A DNA stretch of 64,000 nt from Amycolatopsis solani (GTDB lineage Bacteria > Actinomycetota > Actinomycetes > Mycobacteriales > Pseudonocardiaceae). This document shows, piece after piece, positions 44,054 through 54,154 of the stretch. Location: contig NZ_JAWQJT010000001.1 of the NCBI RefSeq assembly GCF_033441515.1, positions 2,170,001-2,234,000 of the forward strand, in the 5' to 3' direction. The position numbers were made by a program, and so were the translations under genes. Within the stretch, counting starts at the first letter, position 1. The number at the start of each line of letters is the position of its first letter. The notes beneath the pieces are model-generated. The model did not search any database and was not told the DNA's origin. It saw only the letters and a list, made by a program, of their open reading frames with translations.

Positions 44054-45202
44054 TCAGTGCTTGGTGACCAGCTCCCAGCCCTCGACGTCCTCGGGGGTGC
44101 GGGGCGCCGGGCCGACGTACTTGGCCGACGGGCGCACCAGACGTCCGGTGCGCTTCTGCTCCAGGATGTGCGCGGCCCAGCCGGCGGTGCGGGCCGAGCT
44201 GAACATCGCGGGCATCATGTGCGGCGGGACCTGGGCGAAGTCCAGGATGACCGCGGCCCAGAACTCGACGTTCGTCTCGATCGGGTGATCCGGACGCCGC
44301 TCACGCAGCTCCGCCAGCGCGGCCTGCTCCAGCGCGGCGGCCGCCTCGTAGCGGGTCGCGCCGAGCTCCTGGCAGGTGCGGCGCAGCACGCGCGCCCGCG
44401 GGTCCTCGGCGCGGTAGACGCGGTGCCCGAAGCCCATCAGGCGTTCCTTGCGGTCGAGGATGCCCTTGACCAGGCCCGCCGGGTCGCCGGAGCGTTCGAC
44501 CTCTTCGATCATCGGCAGCACGCGCGCCGGGGCGCCGCCGTGCAGCGGGCCCGACATCGCGCCGATGGCGCCGGACATGGCCGCCGCGACGTCCGCCCCG
44601 GTGGAGGCGATGACGCGGGCGGTGAAGGTCGACGCGTTGAGGCCGTGCTCGGCGGCCGACACCCAGTAGGCGTCCAGCGCGCGGACGTGCGCCGGGTCCG
44701 GTTCGCCGCGCCAGCGGACGAGGAACCGCTCGGTGATCGAGTGGGCCTCGTCGACGCGGGCTTGCGGCACGGCGGGCTGGCCGATGCCGCGCGCCGACTG
44801 CGCGACGTAGGAGAGGGCCATCACCGAGGCGCGGGCCAGCTGCTCGCGGGCCTCCTCGTCGGTGATGTCGAGCAGCGGGCGGTAGCCCCAGATCGGCGCG
44901 AGCATGGCCAGCGCGGCCTGGACGTCGACCCGGACGTCGCCGGTGTGCACCGGCAGCGGGAACGGCTCGGCGGGCGGCAGGCCGTGGCCGAACCGGCCGT
45001 CCACGAGAAGGCCCCAGACGTCGCCGAAGGTCACCTTTCCGGCGAGGTCCTCGATGTCGACGCCGCGGTAGCGCAGCGCACCGCCGTCCCGGTCGGGTTC
45101 GGCGATTTCGGTGTGGAAGGCGACGACGCCCTCCAGACCCGGTCGGAAGCCGTCGTCGGGTTGGCCGGACGGCTGTGGCTTGCTGATCGTGGAGGTAGTC
45201 AC
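44054..45202 (-). CDS. citA: Citrate synthase 2 (CitA-like)
   Basis: This 382-residue enzyme condenses oxaloacetate with acetyl-CoA; 2-methylcitrate activity is also possible in this group. Catalytic histidines lie in A-E-H-G-L-N-A-S-T and G-P-L-H-G-G-A-P, with G-F-G-H-R-V-Y and Asp in F-W-A-A-V-I-L-D. Length and position match Rv0889c rather than the longer GltA2. The GTG at 45202 gives the known length; a farther in-frame codon (45361) adds an unlikely Pro/Arg-rich start. It is divergent from the urease operon, with 289 bases between them. Confidence 0.92.
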   Translation of the reverse strand: MTTSTISKPQPSGQPDDGFRPGLEGVVAFHTEIAEPDRDGGALRYRGVDIEDLAGKVTFGDVWGLLVDGRFGHGLPPAEPFPLPVHTGDVRVDVQAALAMLAPIWGYRPLLDITDEEAREQLARASVMALSYVAQSARGIGQPAVPQARVDEAHSITERFLVRWRGEPDPAHVRALDAYWVSAAEHGLNASTFTARVIASTGADVAAAMSGAIGAMSGPLHGGAPARVLPMIEEVERSGDPAGLVKGILDRKERLMGFGHRVYRAEDPRARVLRRTCQELGATRYEAAAALEQAALAELRERRPDHPIETNVEFWAAVILDFAQVPPHMMPAMFSSARTAGWAAHILEQKRTGRLVRPSAKYVGPAPRTPEDVEGWELVTKH

Positions 45203-45479
45203 TGTTTCGCGGAACCTTTCGGTGCGCTTTTTTCCCCGTCTTGGTGGTGGTGCACGCGCGGACGGAAATGCGCACGGAACGCGCGCGCCATCGCACGGAT
45301 GGATAGACCTTGCTCCCTCGATGGCCAGGGGGCAATCGAAAGAAGCGGTGGTTTCGGTCACGATTACGAGAACGATTCAGTCACCGGGGCCGTCCGACGG
45401 GAGAATTTTCGCCACGGACTGTGACGAAGGCCAGGTTAAAGGTATGTTTCCGAACCAGGCGCTGCCCTGGTCCGGGTGA

Positions 45480-45491
45480 TAGACCTAAGCG
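45480..45491 (+). promoter_or_regulatory. Urease operon leaderless promoter, -10 element
   Basis: TAGACC at 45480-45485 ends 6 bases before the ureA ATG, and no Shine-Dalgarno sequence is visible. The rest of the 45203 to 45479 gap holds no gene or recognised site. Confidence 0.4.
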
Positions 45492-45794
45492 ATGCACCTC
45501 AGTCCGCAGGAGCGCGACAAGCTGCTGATCCACGTGGCGGCCGACGTCGCGCGGAAGCGGCTGGACCGCGGCGTCCGGCTGAACTACCCCGAGGCGGTCG
45601 CGCTGATCACCGACCACGTCCTCGAAGGGGCGCGCGACGGGCGCACGGTCAGTGAGCTCGTGGCGAGCGGCCGGACCGTGCTCTCGCGGGCACAGGTGCT
45701 AGACGGCGTGCCCGAGATGGTCGACTCCGTACAGGTCGAGGCCACGTTCCCGGACGGCACGAAGCTCGTCACCGTGCACGACCCGATCGTGTGA
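45492..45794 (+). CDS. ureA: Urease gamma subunit
   Basis: This 100-residue structural subunit has the family start [14 protein letters not shown], then [16 protein letters not shown] and a C-terminal H-D-P-I. It is the first of six genes in order gamma, beta, alpha, F, G, D. This order and the absence of ureE match the mycobacterial cluster. Confidence 0.97.
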   Translation: MHLSPQERDKLLIHVAADVARKRLDRGVRLNYPEAVALITDHVLEGARDGRTVSELVASGRTVLSRAQVLDGVPEMVDSVQVEATFPDGTKLVTVHDPIV

Positions 45795-45804
45795 GGGGTG
45801 TTCG

Positions 45805-46110
45805 ATGCGTCCAGGTGAGATCATTCCCGGCGACGAGCCGGTCGAGCTGAACCCCGGCCGCCCGCGCGTCCGGCTGCTGGTCCGCAACCTCGGCGACCGG
45901 CCGGTCCAGGTCGGTTCGCACTACCACTTCGCCGCGGTGAACCCCGGCCTGGAATTCGACCGCGACGCCGCCCGCGGCCACCGGCTCGACGTCCCGGCCG
46001 GCACGTCCGTCCGGTTCGAGCCGGGCGTCGAACGCGAGGTCGATCTCGTTCCGCTCGCCGGCGCGCGCCGCGTCCCCGGGCTGCGGTCCGAATTCTCGGG
46101 AGAGTTCTGA
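45805..46110 (+). CDS. ureB: Urease beta subunit
   Basis: This 101-residue subunit starts M-R-P-G-E-I-I-P-G and carries [17 protein letters not shown], the core of the family. It lies 10 bases after ureA and one base before ureC. It packs on the catalytic alpha subunit. Confidence 0.97.
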   Translation: MRPGEIIPGDEPVELNPGRPRVRLLVRNLGDRPVQVGSHYHFAAVNPGLEFDRDAARGHRLDVPAGTSVRFEPGVEREVDLVPLAGARRVPGLRSEFSGEF

Positions 46111-46111
46111 A

Positions 46112-47827
46112 ATGCCGCAGATCGACCGCGAGCGCTACGCCGAGCTGTTCGGCCCGACCACCGGCGACCGGATCCGGCTCGCCGACACCGACCTCCTGAT
46201 CGAGGTCACCGAGGACCGCTCGATGGGCCCCGGCGGCTCCGGCGACGAGGTGCTGTTCGGCGGCGGCAAGGTCATCCGCGAGTCCATGGGCCAGGGCACG
46301 GCGACCCGCGCCGAGGGCACCCCCGACCTGGTCATCACCGGCGCGGTGATCCTCGACCACTGGGGTGTCGTCAAGGCCGACGTCGGCGTGCGCGACGGCC
46401 GGATCGTCGGCATCGGCAAGGCCGGCAACCCGGACACGATGGACGGCGTCCACCCGGCACTGGTCATCGGGCCGTCGACGGAGGTGTTGTCCGGCAACGG
46501 GAAGATCCTCACCGCGGGCGGCATCGACTGCCACGTCCACTTCATCTGCCCGCAGCTCGTCGACACGGCGCTGGCGGCCGGACTGACCACATTGGTCGGT
46601 GGCGGTACCGGGCCCAACGAGGGCACGAAAGCCACCACCGTCACGCCCGGCGCGTGGAACCTCGGCCGGATGCTGTCCGCCATGGACGGTTACCCGGTCA
46701 ACGTCCTGTTGCTGGGCAAGGGGAACACCGTCCGGCACGACGCGCTGCGCGAGCAGCTCGCGGCCGGCGCGGGCGGCTTCAAGCTGCACGAGGACTGGGG
46801 CACCACGCCCGCCGCCATCGACGCGTGCCTCACGGTGGCCGACGAAGCCGGTGTCCAGGTCGCGATCCACACCGACACGCTGAACGAGGCCGGGTTCCTG
46901 GAGTCCACTGTGGACGCCATCGGCGGCCGCTCGATCAACGCGTACCACACCGAAGGCGCCGGCGGCGGGCACGCGCCGGACATCATCCAGGTCGTCTCGC
47001 TGCCGAACGTGCTGCCGTCGTCGACCAACCCGACCCGGCCGCACACCGCCAATACCCTCGACGAGCACCTCGACATGCTGGTGGTCTGCCACCACCTCAA
47101 CCCGTCGGTGCCCGAAGACCTCGCCTTCGCGGAGAGCCGGATCCGGCCGACCACGATCGCGGCCGAGGACGTCCTGCACGACCTGGGCGCCATTTCGATG
47201 ATGAGCTCGGATTCGCAGGCGATGGGCCGGATCGGCGAGGTGATCATCCGGACGTGGCAGACCGCGCACGTGATGAAACGCCGTCGTGGCGCGCTGCCCG
47301 GCGACGGCGAGGCCGACAACCTGCGCGCACGTCGTTATGTCGCCAAGTACACGATCAACCCGGCCATCGCGCACGGCATGGAGACCGAAATCGGCTCGGT
47401 CGAGGTCGGCAAGCTCGCGGATCTCGTGCTGTGGGAGCCGAAGTTCTTCGGCGTCCGCCCGCACGTGGTGCTGAAGGGCGGCTTCCCGGCGTGGGCGGCG
47501 ATGGGCGACGCGAACGCGTCCATCCCGACGCCGCAGCCGGTCATGGCCCGCCCGATGTTCGGCGCTTCGATCGGGGCGGCGCTGAGCCTGCACTTCGTCG
47601 CGCCGTCCGCTTTGGACAGTGGCCTGCGCGAGAAGTTCGGCATCACGAGGCCGCTGGTCGCCGTGTCGAACATGCGCGCGCGGACCAAGGCCGACATGGT
47701 GCTCAACGACGCCACGCCGGACGTCCGCGTCGAGCCGGACAGCTTCGCGGTGCACGTCGACGGGGAGCTGATCGAGCCGCAGCCGGTGACGGAGCTGCCC
47801 ATGGCGCAGCGGTACTTCCTCTTCTGA
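46112..47827 (+). CDS. ureC: Urease alpha (catalytic) subunit
   Basis: This 571-residue nickel hydrolase turns urea into ammonia and carbamate. Nickel ligands and active-site residues are all present: H141 and H143 (H-V-H-F), carbamylated K224 (G-F-K-L-H-E-D-W-G), H253, H279 ([10 protein letters not shown]), the flap C326-H327 (V-V-C-H-H-L-N) and Asp in S-S-D-S-Q-A-M-G-R. Numbering is offset by about +7 from the Klebsiella enzyme. The stop overlaps the ureF ATG (TGATG). Confidence 0.98.
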   Translation: MPQIDRERYAELFGPTTGDRIRLADTDLLIEVTEDRSMGPGGSGDEVLFGGGKVIRESMGQGTATRAEGTPDLVITGAVILDHWGVVKADVGVRDGRIVGIGKAGNPDTMDGVHPALVIGPSTEVLSGNGKILTAGGIDCHVHFICPQLVDTALAAGLTTLVGGGTGPNEGTKATTVTPGAWNLGRMLSAMDGYPVNVLLLGKGNTVRHDALREQLAAGAGGFKLHEDWGTTPAAIDACLTVADEAGVQVAIHTDTLNEAGFLESTVDAIGGRSINAYHTEGAGGGHAPDIIQVVSLPNVLPSSTNPTRPHTANTLDEHLDMLVVCHHLNPSVPEDLAFAESRIRPTTIAAEDVLHDLGAISMMSSDSQAMGRIGEVIIRTWQTAHVMKRRRGALPGDGEADNLRARRYVAKYTINPAIAHGMETEIGSVEVGKLADLVLWEPKFFGVRPHVVLKGGFPAWAAMGDANASIPTPQPVMARPMFGASIGAALSLHFVAPSALDSGLREKFGITRPLVAVSNMRARTKADMVLNDATPDVRVEPDSFAVHVDGELIEPQPVTELPMAQRYFLF

Positions 47828-48498
47828 TGGACCTCTCGGCGCTGATCCTCGCGGACTCCCGCTTCCCCGGCGGCGGGCACGTCCACAGTGGCGGGCTGGA
47901 GGAGGTCGTCTCCCGCCGGTCGGTGACGTCCGTGCGCGACCTGCCGGGATTCCTTTCCGGACGGTTGCGGACGGCGGGTTACCTGGCGGCCGTCTTCGCT
48001 GCTGCTTCGGCACATGCGGCGGTCTCCGGGGGAAATTGGTCCCTTTTGGACAGTGAACTGGACGCGCGCACGCCGTCGCTCGCGCAGCGGGAGGCGTCCC
48101 GGGCTCAGGGGCGCGGCACCGCCCGGGCCGGCCGGATCGCGTGGCCGTCTCCCGTCCTGGACGTGTTGCTGAAGGAAGCGCCGCGTCCCCACCACCCGAT
48201 CGTGCTGGGCGCGCTGGTCGGCATCGCGGGTGGTTCCCCGTACGACGCCGCGATGGCGGTCGCGTACCTGTCGGTGAGCGGTCCGGCGAGCGCGGCCGTG
48301 CGGCTGCTGGGGCTGGACCCCTTCGCCGTCAACGCCGTCGTGGCCCGGTTGGACCTGGCTTCGGTTTGTTCCGCGGCGGCCGCTGTGGCGGCAGACGATC
48401 CGTCGTCGCTGCCGTCGCCGGGTTCGCCCGCGTTGGATTTGTTCGCCGAGGCGCACGCCCGGCACCACCAGGAAGAGGTGCGTCTCTTTGCCAGCTGA
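47827..48498 (+). CDS. ureF: Urease accessory protein UreF
   Basis: This 223-residue helical accessory protein works with UreG and UreD in nickel insertion. The start [18 protein letters not shown] is the conserved D-S-x-F-P-x-G-x-x-x-H-S-x-G region, followed by G-T-A-R-A-G-R. It overlaps ureC by one base and ureG by 11 bases, so stoichiometry is likely set by coupling. Confidence 0.93.
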   Translation: MDLSALILADSRFPGGGHVHSGGLEEVVSRRSVTSVRDLPGFLSGRLRTAGYLAAVFAAASAHAAVSGGNWSLLDSELDARTPSLAQREASRAQGRGTARAGRIAWPSPVLDVLLKEAPRPHHPIVLGALVGIAGGSPYDAAMAVAYLSVSGPASAAVRLLGLDPFAVNAVVARLDLASVCSAAAAVAADDPSSLPSPGSPALDLFAEAHARHHQEEVRLFAS

Positions 48499-49177
48499 AG
48501 GCCACGGCCACGGTCACTTCCACGAGGTCAACTTCGACCCGACGGCCGCCGAACCCGACCACTACGACGCGGCGCCGACGGCGGGCCGCGCGTACCGGAT
48601 CGGCATCGGCGGCCCGGTCGGCTCCGGCAAGACGGCGCTGACCGCGGCGCTGTGCCGGGCGCTGGGCGACGAAGTGAACCTCGCGGTCGTCACGAACGAC
48701 ATCTACACCACCGAGGACGCGGATTTTCTGCGTCGTGCGGGGGTGCTGGACCCGGCGCGGATCGAGGCGGTGCAGACGGGCGCGTGCCCGCACACGGCGA
48801 TCCGCGACGACATCACCGCGAACCTGGACGCGGTCGAAAGCCTGGAGGAGAAGTTCCCCGGCCTGGACCTGGTGATCATCGAGAGCGGCGGCGACAACCT
48901 GACGGCGGTGTTCAGCCGCGGGCTGGCCGACAGCCAGATCTTCGTGGTCGACGTCGCGGGCGGCGACAAGGTGCCGCGCAAGGGCGGCCCCGGCGTCACG
49001 ACCGCGGACCTGCTGGTGATCAACAAGATCGACATCGCGCACCTGGTGGGTGCGGACATGAACGTGATGACGTCGGACGCGCACCGGATGCGCGGGGAGC
49101 TCCCGGTGATCACGCAGTCCCTTGTGGACACCCCGGACGCCCCCGACGTCGCGGCCTGGGTCCGTTCCCTGCTGTGA
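48488..49177 (+). CDS. ureG: Urease accessory GTPase UreG
   Basis: This 229-residue GTPase powers nickel delivery to urease. The P-loop is [10 protein letters not shown], with T-N-D-I-Y-T-T-E-D, the nickel C-P-H motif (T-G-A-C-P-H), E-S-G-G-D-N-L and N-K-I-D. An N-terminal His-rich stretch (H-G-H-G-H-F-H) may store nickel and partly substitutes for the absent UreE. It starts with TTG, with GGAAGAGG 9 bases upstream, inside the end of ureF. Confidence 0.97.
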   Translation: MPAEGHGHGHFHEVNFDPTAAEPDHYDAAPTAGRAYRIGIGGPVGSGKTALTAALCRALGDEVNLAVVTNDIYTTEDADFLRRAGVLDPARIEAVQTGACPHTAIRDDITANLDAVESLEEKFPGLDLVIIESGGDNLTAVFSRGLADSQIFVVDVAGGDKVPRKGGPGVTTADLLVINKIDIAHLVGADMNVMTSDAHRMRGELPVITQSLVDTPDAPDVAAWVRSLL

Positions 49178-49869
49178 AGGCCCACGCCCGGCTGACGGCG
49201 TGCTTCGACGGCTCGCGCACGGTGCTGCGCGAGCTGCGTTCGATGGCCCCGCTGACCCTGTTCCCCCGCCGCGCCCGCGGCCCGGCCGCGGTGGTCCACC
49301 TGGTCAACTCGGCAACGTCCCCCCTGGGCGGCGACGACCTCCTGCTCACGATCCGGGTGGGCCCGGGCGCGACCCTGCGCTTGTCCGGCGTGGCGGCAAC
49401 CCTGGCGTTGCCCGGCCTGCACGGCGAGTCGTCTTTGTCCACTGTGGACGTGCTCGTGGAGCCCGGCGGAAGGCTGGAGTACCTGCCGGAGCCGACGGTG
49501 ATCACCGCTGGTGCGCGGCACACGGCGGTGTTCCGGGCGGAGCTGGCTGCGGACGCGTACCTGCACACGCGGGAGGTGCTGGTGCTCGGGCGGGCGGGGG
49601 AGAAGCCGGGCGCGATGACGACGTCGACGTCGGTGACGCGGGGTGGGACGCCGGTGCTGCGCCAGACGCTTGCGATCGGCACGGACCTGGACGGGAGCCT
49701 GGCGGTACTGGCCGGCCGCCGAGTGCTGGCCACGGACTTAGTCCTCGGCGGCCCGGACCTCCCGGCGGCATCGGGTGAGTGGTGGTCCCGCACCCCACTC
49801 GCGGCGGGCGGCACCCTGACGACTTCCTTGGCCTTCGACGCGGTGACCGCGTTGAAGGTGTTTCACTGA
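49174..49869 (+). CDS. ureD: Urease accessory protein UreD (UreH)
   Basis: This 231-residue scaffold of the activation complex contains [37 protein letters not shown] and R-E-V-L-V-L-G-R. The GTG overlaps the ureG stop. It closes the operon; no nickel transporter or urea transporter follows. It converges on a lipoprotein gene with a 7-base overlap. Confidence 0.93.
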   Translation: MKAHARLTACFDGSRTVLRELRSMAPLTLFPRRARGPAAVVHLVNSATSPLGGDDLLLTIRVGPGATLRLSGVAATLALPGLHGESSLSTVDVLVEPGGRLEYLPEPTVITAGARHTAVFRAELAADAYLHTREVLVLGRAGEKPGAMTTSTSVTRGGTPVLRQTLAIGTDLDGSLAVLAGRRVLATDLVLGGPDLPAASGEWWSRTPLAAGGTLTTSLAFDAVTALKVFH

Positions 49870-50204
49870 GGCTGGCCGCAGGCCCACTTCCAGGTGGCGT
49901 CGCCGTAGGCCTTGGCCGCTGCGTCGGGATCTTTGCCAGGGGCAGGCATCGCCGTTTGGCCGACCAAAGACGGATCGAGCGCTTGCCTCGCCAGCCCGGA
50001 GATCGCCAGGGCCGAGCCGGTGGCGCAGAAGTTCTTGGCCGACTCGAACATCTCGTCGTAGGTGTGCGGCGAATTCGGCACGAACCCGGCGGTCTTCATC
50101 GCGAACGTCCATTCCGCCTTGGGGTCCGGCGGTGCGTCGCTGCCGCAGCCGGAGACGACCGCGATCGAGACCGCGGCGAGCGCGGACAGGGCGGTGCGGC
50201 GCAT
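49863..50204 (-). CDS. Small lipoprotein, DUF732-like
   Basis: This 113-residue protein has a lipoprotein signal (M-R-R-T-A-L-S-A-L-A-A-V, lipobox V-S-G-C at about residue 20). The mature part has cysteines in F-C-A-T-G and W-A-C-G-Q-P-Q that likely form a disulfide. Its pattern F-A-M-K-T-A-G-F, Y-D-E-M-F-E-S-A-K-N-F-C recalls the DUF732 group of exported actinobacterial proteins. The ATG at 50204 has GGAGGGAA 4 bases upstream. Confidence 0.75.
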   Translation of the reverse strand: MRRTALSALAAVSIAVVSGCGSDAPPDPKAEWTFAMKTAGFVPNSPHTYDEMFESAKNFCATGSALAISGLARQALDPSLVGQTAMPAPGKDPDAAAKAYGDATWKWACGQPQ

Positions 50205-50273
50205 GGGGTTCCCTCCGTCGGTGATCAACACAGTGGTGTCGCCACCGCGCCGGGATCCGTTACGGCTCACGCG

Positions 50274-50316
50274 CCGTTCGCCGGGGAAGGCCCCCTGCGC
50301 CGTCCCCGGCGAACGG
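50274..50316. terminator. 14-bp hairpin downstream of the lipase gene
   Basis: The arms 50274-50287 and 50303-50316 pair exactly around a 15-base loop. It lies 5 bases past the lipase stop on the minus strand. Confidence 0.8.
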
Positions 50317-50321
50317 AAGTG

Positions 50322-51422
50322 TCAGAACTTCGTGCCCAGCCAGGTCATCGCCGCCGGGCCGCCGATCGACACGCCGCCGATGTGCTCCAGGAGCGGGAAC
50401 TCCTGCCACGTCACCGCCGCGCCGTGGGACTGCCAGCGGTCGCGCAAGCCCGTCCCGACGCTGAACGGGATCAGTTCGTCGAGCGTGCCGTGGTACAGGT
50501 ACACCGGAGCCTTCGGCGCCGTCGTGCCCAGGTAGTTCTCCGCCAGCCGGGTCTGCCAGCGCGGGTCGTGGATCGGGTCCGGCACCGTCACGAAGTCCCG
50601 CAGGTGCGCGAACGGCGCCGCCGCGCCCAGCTCGATCGTGCACGCCTGGGACACCCGGGCCACGGCCTCGCGCCCGCGGTCGTTCAGGATCGACTCGAAC
50701 GGCACGTCCGGGTAGGCCGCCGCGAAACCCGTGGCCGCGCCCAGGACCAGGCCGAAGGCCGCGCCGCCGTCGTTGGCGCGGAAGACCTCGTTCAGGTCGG
50801 CCGGGACGCCGCCCGCCGCGACGCCGACCACCCGGAGCGAAGGCGCGTACGTCGCCTGGAGTTCCGCTGCCCACGCCGCCGCCTGGCCGCCCTGCGAGTA
50901 GCCGAACACGCCCACCGGGCCGGACGGGGACAACCCCGCGCCGGGCACCCGGGACGCCGCGCGGGCCGCGTCCAGCACCGCGTGACCCTCGGAGCGGCCG
51001 ACCGCGTACGTGTGCGTCCCCGGCGTGCCGAGGCCTTCGTAGTCCGTGACGACCACCGCCCAGCCCTGCGACAACGCCTGGGCCAGCAACGCGCTTTCGT
51101 TCTCCACGCCCCGGGCCAGCAACGACGAAGGCGCGCACTGGTCGCCGAGGCCGTGGGTGCCCACCGCGTAGGTGACCAGCGGGCGCGGGCCGCCGCGCAG
51201 CCACGGCGTCGGCGGGACCAGGAGCGTGCCGGACACCGCGGCGGGCGCGCCGGTCGCCGACGTCGAGCGGTAGACCAGGTGCCACGCCCGGACCGGAGCC
51301 GGGAACGGGCCGACGTACACCGTGGTCGGTTGCGCGGAGAGCAACGCGCCCGGATCGGCCTGCGCGGCCGGCGCCGCGGTGGCGAAAAGGAGGGTGACGG
51401 CGACCAGTAACCGACGAAGCAT
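50322..51422 (-). CDS. Secretory lipase family protein
   Basis: This 366-residue exported alpha/beta hydrolase has a signal peptide in residues 1 to about 23 (M-L-R-R-L-L-V-A-V-T-L-L-F-A, A-Q-A). The nucleophile elbow is G-Y-S-Q-G-G. The region Y-H-G-T-L-D-E-L-I-P places the Asp, and E-H-I-G-G the His. Length and pattern fit the LIP family (PF03583), which cleaves lipids or esters outside the cell. ATG 51422 has GGAGG 6 bases upstream. It is divergent from a TetR gene, 89 bases apart, which could control it. Confidence 0.87.
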   Translation of the reverse strand: MLRRLLVAVTLLFATAAPAAQADPGALLSAQPTTVYVGPFPAPVRAWHLVYRSTSATGAPAAVSGTLLVPPTPWLRGGPRPLVTYAVGTHGLGDQCAPSSLLARGVENESALLAQALSQGWAVVVTDYEGLGTPGTHTYAVGRSEGHAVLDAARAASRVPGAGLSPSGPVGVFGYSQGGQAAAWAAELQATYAPSLRVVGVAAGGVPADLNEVFRANDGGAAFGLVLGAATGFAAAYPDVPFESILNDRGREAVARVSQACTIELGAAAPFAHLRDFVTVPDPIHDPRWQTRLAENYLGTTAPKAPVYLYHGTLDELIPFSVGTGLRDRWQSHGAAVTWQEFPLLEHIGGVSIGGPAAMTWLGTKF

Positions 51423-51511
51423 CGTTGCCTCCGGCCGTGTGGTAATCGAAGTTTTCACAAGGTAGCCAGCCCGGTAGGATCTGGCAATCCCTCAGAAGGA
51501 GGAGACAACCG

Positions 51512-52222
51512 GTGGCTCGCACGTACGGCGGCGTCGCACCCGAGCAACGCCGCGCCGACCGCCGCGAGCGGCTGCTCACGGCCGGTCTCGAGCTGTTCAC
51601 CTCCGCCGGCTTCCGGCACACCAAGATCACCGAGGTGTGCGGCCGCGCCGGCGTCTCGACGCGGAACTTCTACGAGGAGTTCACCGGCAAGGAGGACGTG
51701 CTCCGCATCCTCCACGACCGGATCAACAGCCTCGCGCTCGAACACGTCACGGCCGCGCTCGACAAGGTCGCCGAGGCCGACGCCATGACCCGCATCGCCA
51801 CGCTGCTCGACGTCTTCATCGACACGGTCACCGTCGACCCCCGGCTGCCGCGGCTCAACTACGTCGAAGCGGTGGGCGTCAGCGCGGAGCTGGAGGAGCA
51901 GCACCAGATCTGGGTCGACCGCTGGGCGACCTTCATCGAAACCGAGGCGCGGCGCGCGGCCGAACACGGCGCCGCGCCCGATCGCGACTACCGGCTGACG
52001 GCGATCGCGCTGGTCGGCGCGGCCACCGGCCTGCTGCGCGAGTGGCAGGCGCACGAACCGCCGCTGCCCGTCGGGGAGGTCGGCGCGGAGCTGCGCGCGC
52101 TGATGCTGGCAGCCATCATGCGGCCGGAAAAGATCTCGGAAATCGCGGGCAACCCCGCCGCCGCTTCGGACGTGAAGGAGTCGAGCCGGGAGGGGGAACC
52201 GGGGGGACGCCGGCCAACGTAG
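51512..52222 (+). CDS. TetR family regulator
   Basis: This 236-residue protein has a helix-turn-helix at about residues 40 to 62 (I-T-E-V-C-G-R-A-G-V-S-T-R-N-F-Y-E-E-F). It starts with GTG, with AGAAGGAGG upstream at normal spacing. The C-terminal 25 residues are hydrophilic and probably disordered. It is divergent from the secretory lipase gene and converges on the NCS1 permease gene, so its target may be the lipase. No palindrome was found between them by eye. Confidence 0.85.
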   Translation: MARTYGGVAPEQRRADRRERLLTAGLELFTSAGFRHTKITEVCGRAGVSTRNFYEEFTGKEDVLRILHDRINSLALEHVTAALDKVAEADAMTRIATLLDVFIDTVTVDPRLPRLNYVEAVGVSAELEEQHQIWVDRWATFIETEARRAAEHGAAPDRDYRLTAIALVGAATGLLREWQAHEPPLPVGEVGAELRALMLAAIMRPEKISEIAGNPAAASDVKESSREGEPGGRRPT

Positions 52223-52259
52223 AGGCCCGTCACCTGCAGCGGACGCAGGTGACGGGCCT
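52223..52259. terminator. 15-bp hairpin between convergent genes
   Basis: AGGCCCGTCACCTGC at 52223-52237 pairs exactly with 52245-52259 around a 7-base loop and is followed by TTT on the plus strand. It starts one base after the tetR stop and ends 10 bases before the permease stop. Confidence 0.88.
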
Positions 52260-52268
52260 TTGCGGACT

Positions 52269-53936
52269 TTACGGGGTGCGGACCGTCGGGAGCCCGAGCG
52301 ACACCGGTCCCGTCGTCTGGCAGACGTCGTGGCAGGTGGCGTCGAGCGTGCAGCACAGCGAGCAGATCGGGCCGTCCTGCTTCGCGCAGTCGGCGACGTC
52401 CGGCAGCTCGTACGGGTCGCCGCAGACCGAGCAGGTGTGCGTCGCGCTCAGGTCCGTGCTCGTGCCCATGACCGTGTTCTCCCGCGCCAGGTAGTACTTG
52501 CCCTTCGTCGCGAGGGCGAGCACCGGCACCAGCACGACGGCGATGAGCAGCGCCAGCAGCGGGCTGAACGCGGCCAGGAACGGCCCGAACGCGCCGAAGT
52601 ACGCCACGATCGACACCGCCGAGGCGACCAGCATCGAGCCGAACCCGACCGGGTTGATCTTGTGCAGGTAGGCCCGCTTGAACTCGATGTAGCGCGGCGA
52701 AAGCCCGAGCGGCTTCGCGATCACCAAATCCGCACACACCGCGCCGATCCACGCGATGGCGACGTTCGAGTAGAAGCCGAGGATCTTGTTCAGGAAGCCG
52801 AACGCGCCGAACTCCATCAGCGCGAGCGCGATCCCGCAGTTGACCAGCACGTACCAGACGCGGCCGGGGTGCTTGTGCAGCACGCGGGAGAAGAAGTTCG
52901 CGAAGGACAGCGAGCCCGAGTACGCGTTCGTCGTGTTGATCTTGATCTGCGAGACGACGACGAACAGCGCGGCGAACGTCAGCGCCACCGGGCCGAGCGC
53001 CGGTTTCACCGCTTCGAGGTACGGCGCGATCGGCTCGAGCGCGTGCGTCTTGCCGACGACGCCGAGCGCGAGGAACGCGAGCAGCGCGCCGCCGATCTGC
53101 TTTGCGGCGCCGAGGATCACCCAGCCGGGTCCGGCGGCGAGCACCGCGGCCCACCACGACCGCTTGTTCTCGGCCGTCTTCTCCGGCATGAACCGCAGGT
53201 AGTCGGCCTGTTCGCCGATCTGCCCGATCAGCGACAGCGCGACGCCCATGCCGAAGCCGAACCCGATCGCGGAGAACCCGGCGCCGGCGCCCTCGGTGCC
53301 CGCGAAGTGCGTGAACTCGGCGAACTTGCCCGGCTCGCGGACCAGCACGACGACGAACGGCAGCACCAGCCCGGCGAGCCACAGCGGCTGCGTCCAGGTC
53401 TGCATCTTCGCGACCGCGCCCATGCCGTAGAGCGCGAACGGCAGCACGATCAGCGTGGCGAGCAGGTAGCCGATCGGCAGCGGGATGCCGAGGGCGAGCT
53501 CGAACGCCTGGCCCATGATCGAGCCTTCGAGCGAGAAGAAGATGACGGTGAAGCTCGCGTAGACGAGCGACGTCAGCGTCGACCCGAAGTAGCCGAAGCC
53601 GGCCCCGCGGGTCAGCAGGTCCATGTCCACTCCGGACTTCGCGCAGGCGGCCGCGATGGGCACGCCGGTCACGAAGATCACGACGGCGGCGGCGAGGATC
53701 GCCAGCACCCCGGACGTGAAGCCGTAGGAAAGGACGATGCTGGCGCCGATCGCGAAGTCGGCGAGGTAGGCGATGCCGCCCAGCGCCGTCGTCGCGACCA
53801 CGAACGGTGACCATTTCCGGAACGAATGAGCGGCGAAGCGCAGTGAGTAGTCCTCGCGGTTTTCGTTGGCCGCGAGCGGGGCGTATCGGCGTTTCGGCGG
53901 GGCGCTTTCTTCGGCGCTGGACAGGGTCTCGGTCAT
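52269..53936 (-). CDS. NCS1-like purine/cytosine permease with cysteine-rich tail
   Basis: This 555-residue transporter has a conserved start (E-N-R-E-D-Y-S-L-R-F-A-A-H-S-F-R-K-W) and 12 to 13 membrane helices. Segments such as S-Q-I-K-I-N-T-T-N-A-Y-S-G-S-L place it in the cytosine/purine/allantoin permease family. The last 60 residues are soluble and hold nine cysteines: C-S-V-C, D-C, I-C-S-L-C-C and C-H-D-V-C. This could bind zinc or an Fe-S cluster. The same I-C-S-L-C-C-T-L-D pattern is, as I recall, found fused to signalling proteins elsewhere. The substrate is undetermined. Confidence 0.82.
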   Translation of the reverse strand: MTETLSSAEESAPPKRRYAPLAANENREDYSLRFAAHSFRKWSPFVVATTALGGIAYLADFAIGASIVLSYGFTSGVLAILAAAVVIFVTGVPIAAACAKSGVDMDLLTRGAGFGYFGSTLTSLVYASFTVIFFSLEGSIMGQAFELALGIPLPIGYLLATLIVLPFALYGMGAVAKMQTWTQPLWLAGLVLPFVVVLVREPGKFAEFTHFAGTEGAGAGFSAIGFGFGMGVALSLIGQIGEQADYLRFMPEKTAENKRSWWAAVLAAGPGWVILGAAKQIGGALLAFLALGVVGKTHALEPIAPYLEAVKPALGPVALTFAALFVVVSQIKINTTNAYSGSLSFANFFSRVLHKHPGRVWYVLVNCGIALALMEFGAFGFLNKILGFYSNVAIAWIGAVCADLVIAKPLGLSPRYIEFKRAYLHKINPVGFGSMLVASAVSIVAYFGAFGPFLAAFSPLLALLIAVVLVPVLALATKGKYYLARENTVMGTSTDLSATHTCSVCGDPYELPDVADCAKQDGPICSLCCTLDATCHDVCQTTGPVSLGLPTVRTP

Positions 53937-54154
53937 GCCTGCCTCCGGGGTGGTGGGGAACGGGCCGAAGGTAGGTGCGTCCTGTATCGATCCTGGTCCG
54001 GCGGGTAACGCGGGGGTTACGGCTTGTTGTCCTGCGGTTACGGGCTGGTGGTGGCGGGTGTCACCGTTCAGTGGGTTCCGCTGCAGCTCGTGAGGCCTTA
54101 ACGTGCCTAGAGCCGAAGTCGACTGATGCCCCGACCGGGCGTGGAGGTTTGGCC

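Noticed and set aside
45203..45479. Riboswitch or small gene between citrate synthase and ureA
   Set aside because: No conserved fold, palindrome or coding pattern could be seen by eye; only the leaderless promoter next to ureA is supported.
53975..54154. Upstream extension of the pdxH frame by 60 codons
   Set aside because: The extension is not like the family N terminus, and a good ribosome site (GGAGG) serves ATG 54155.
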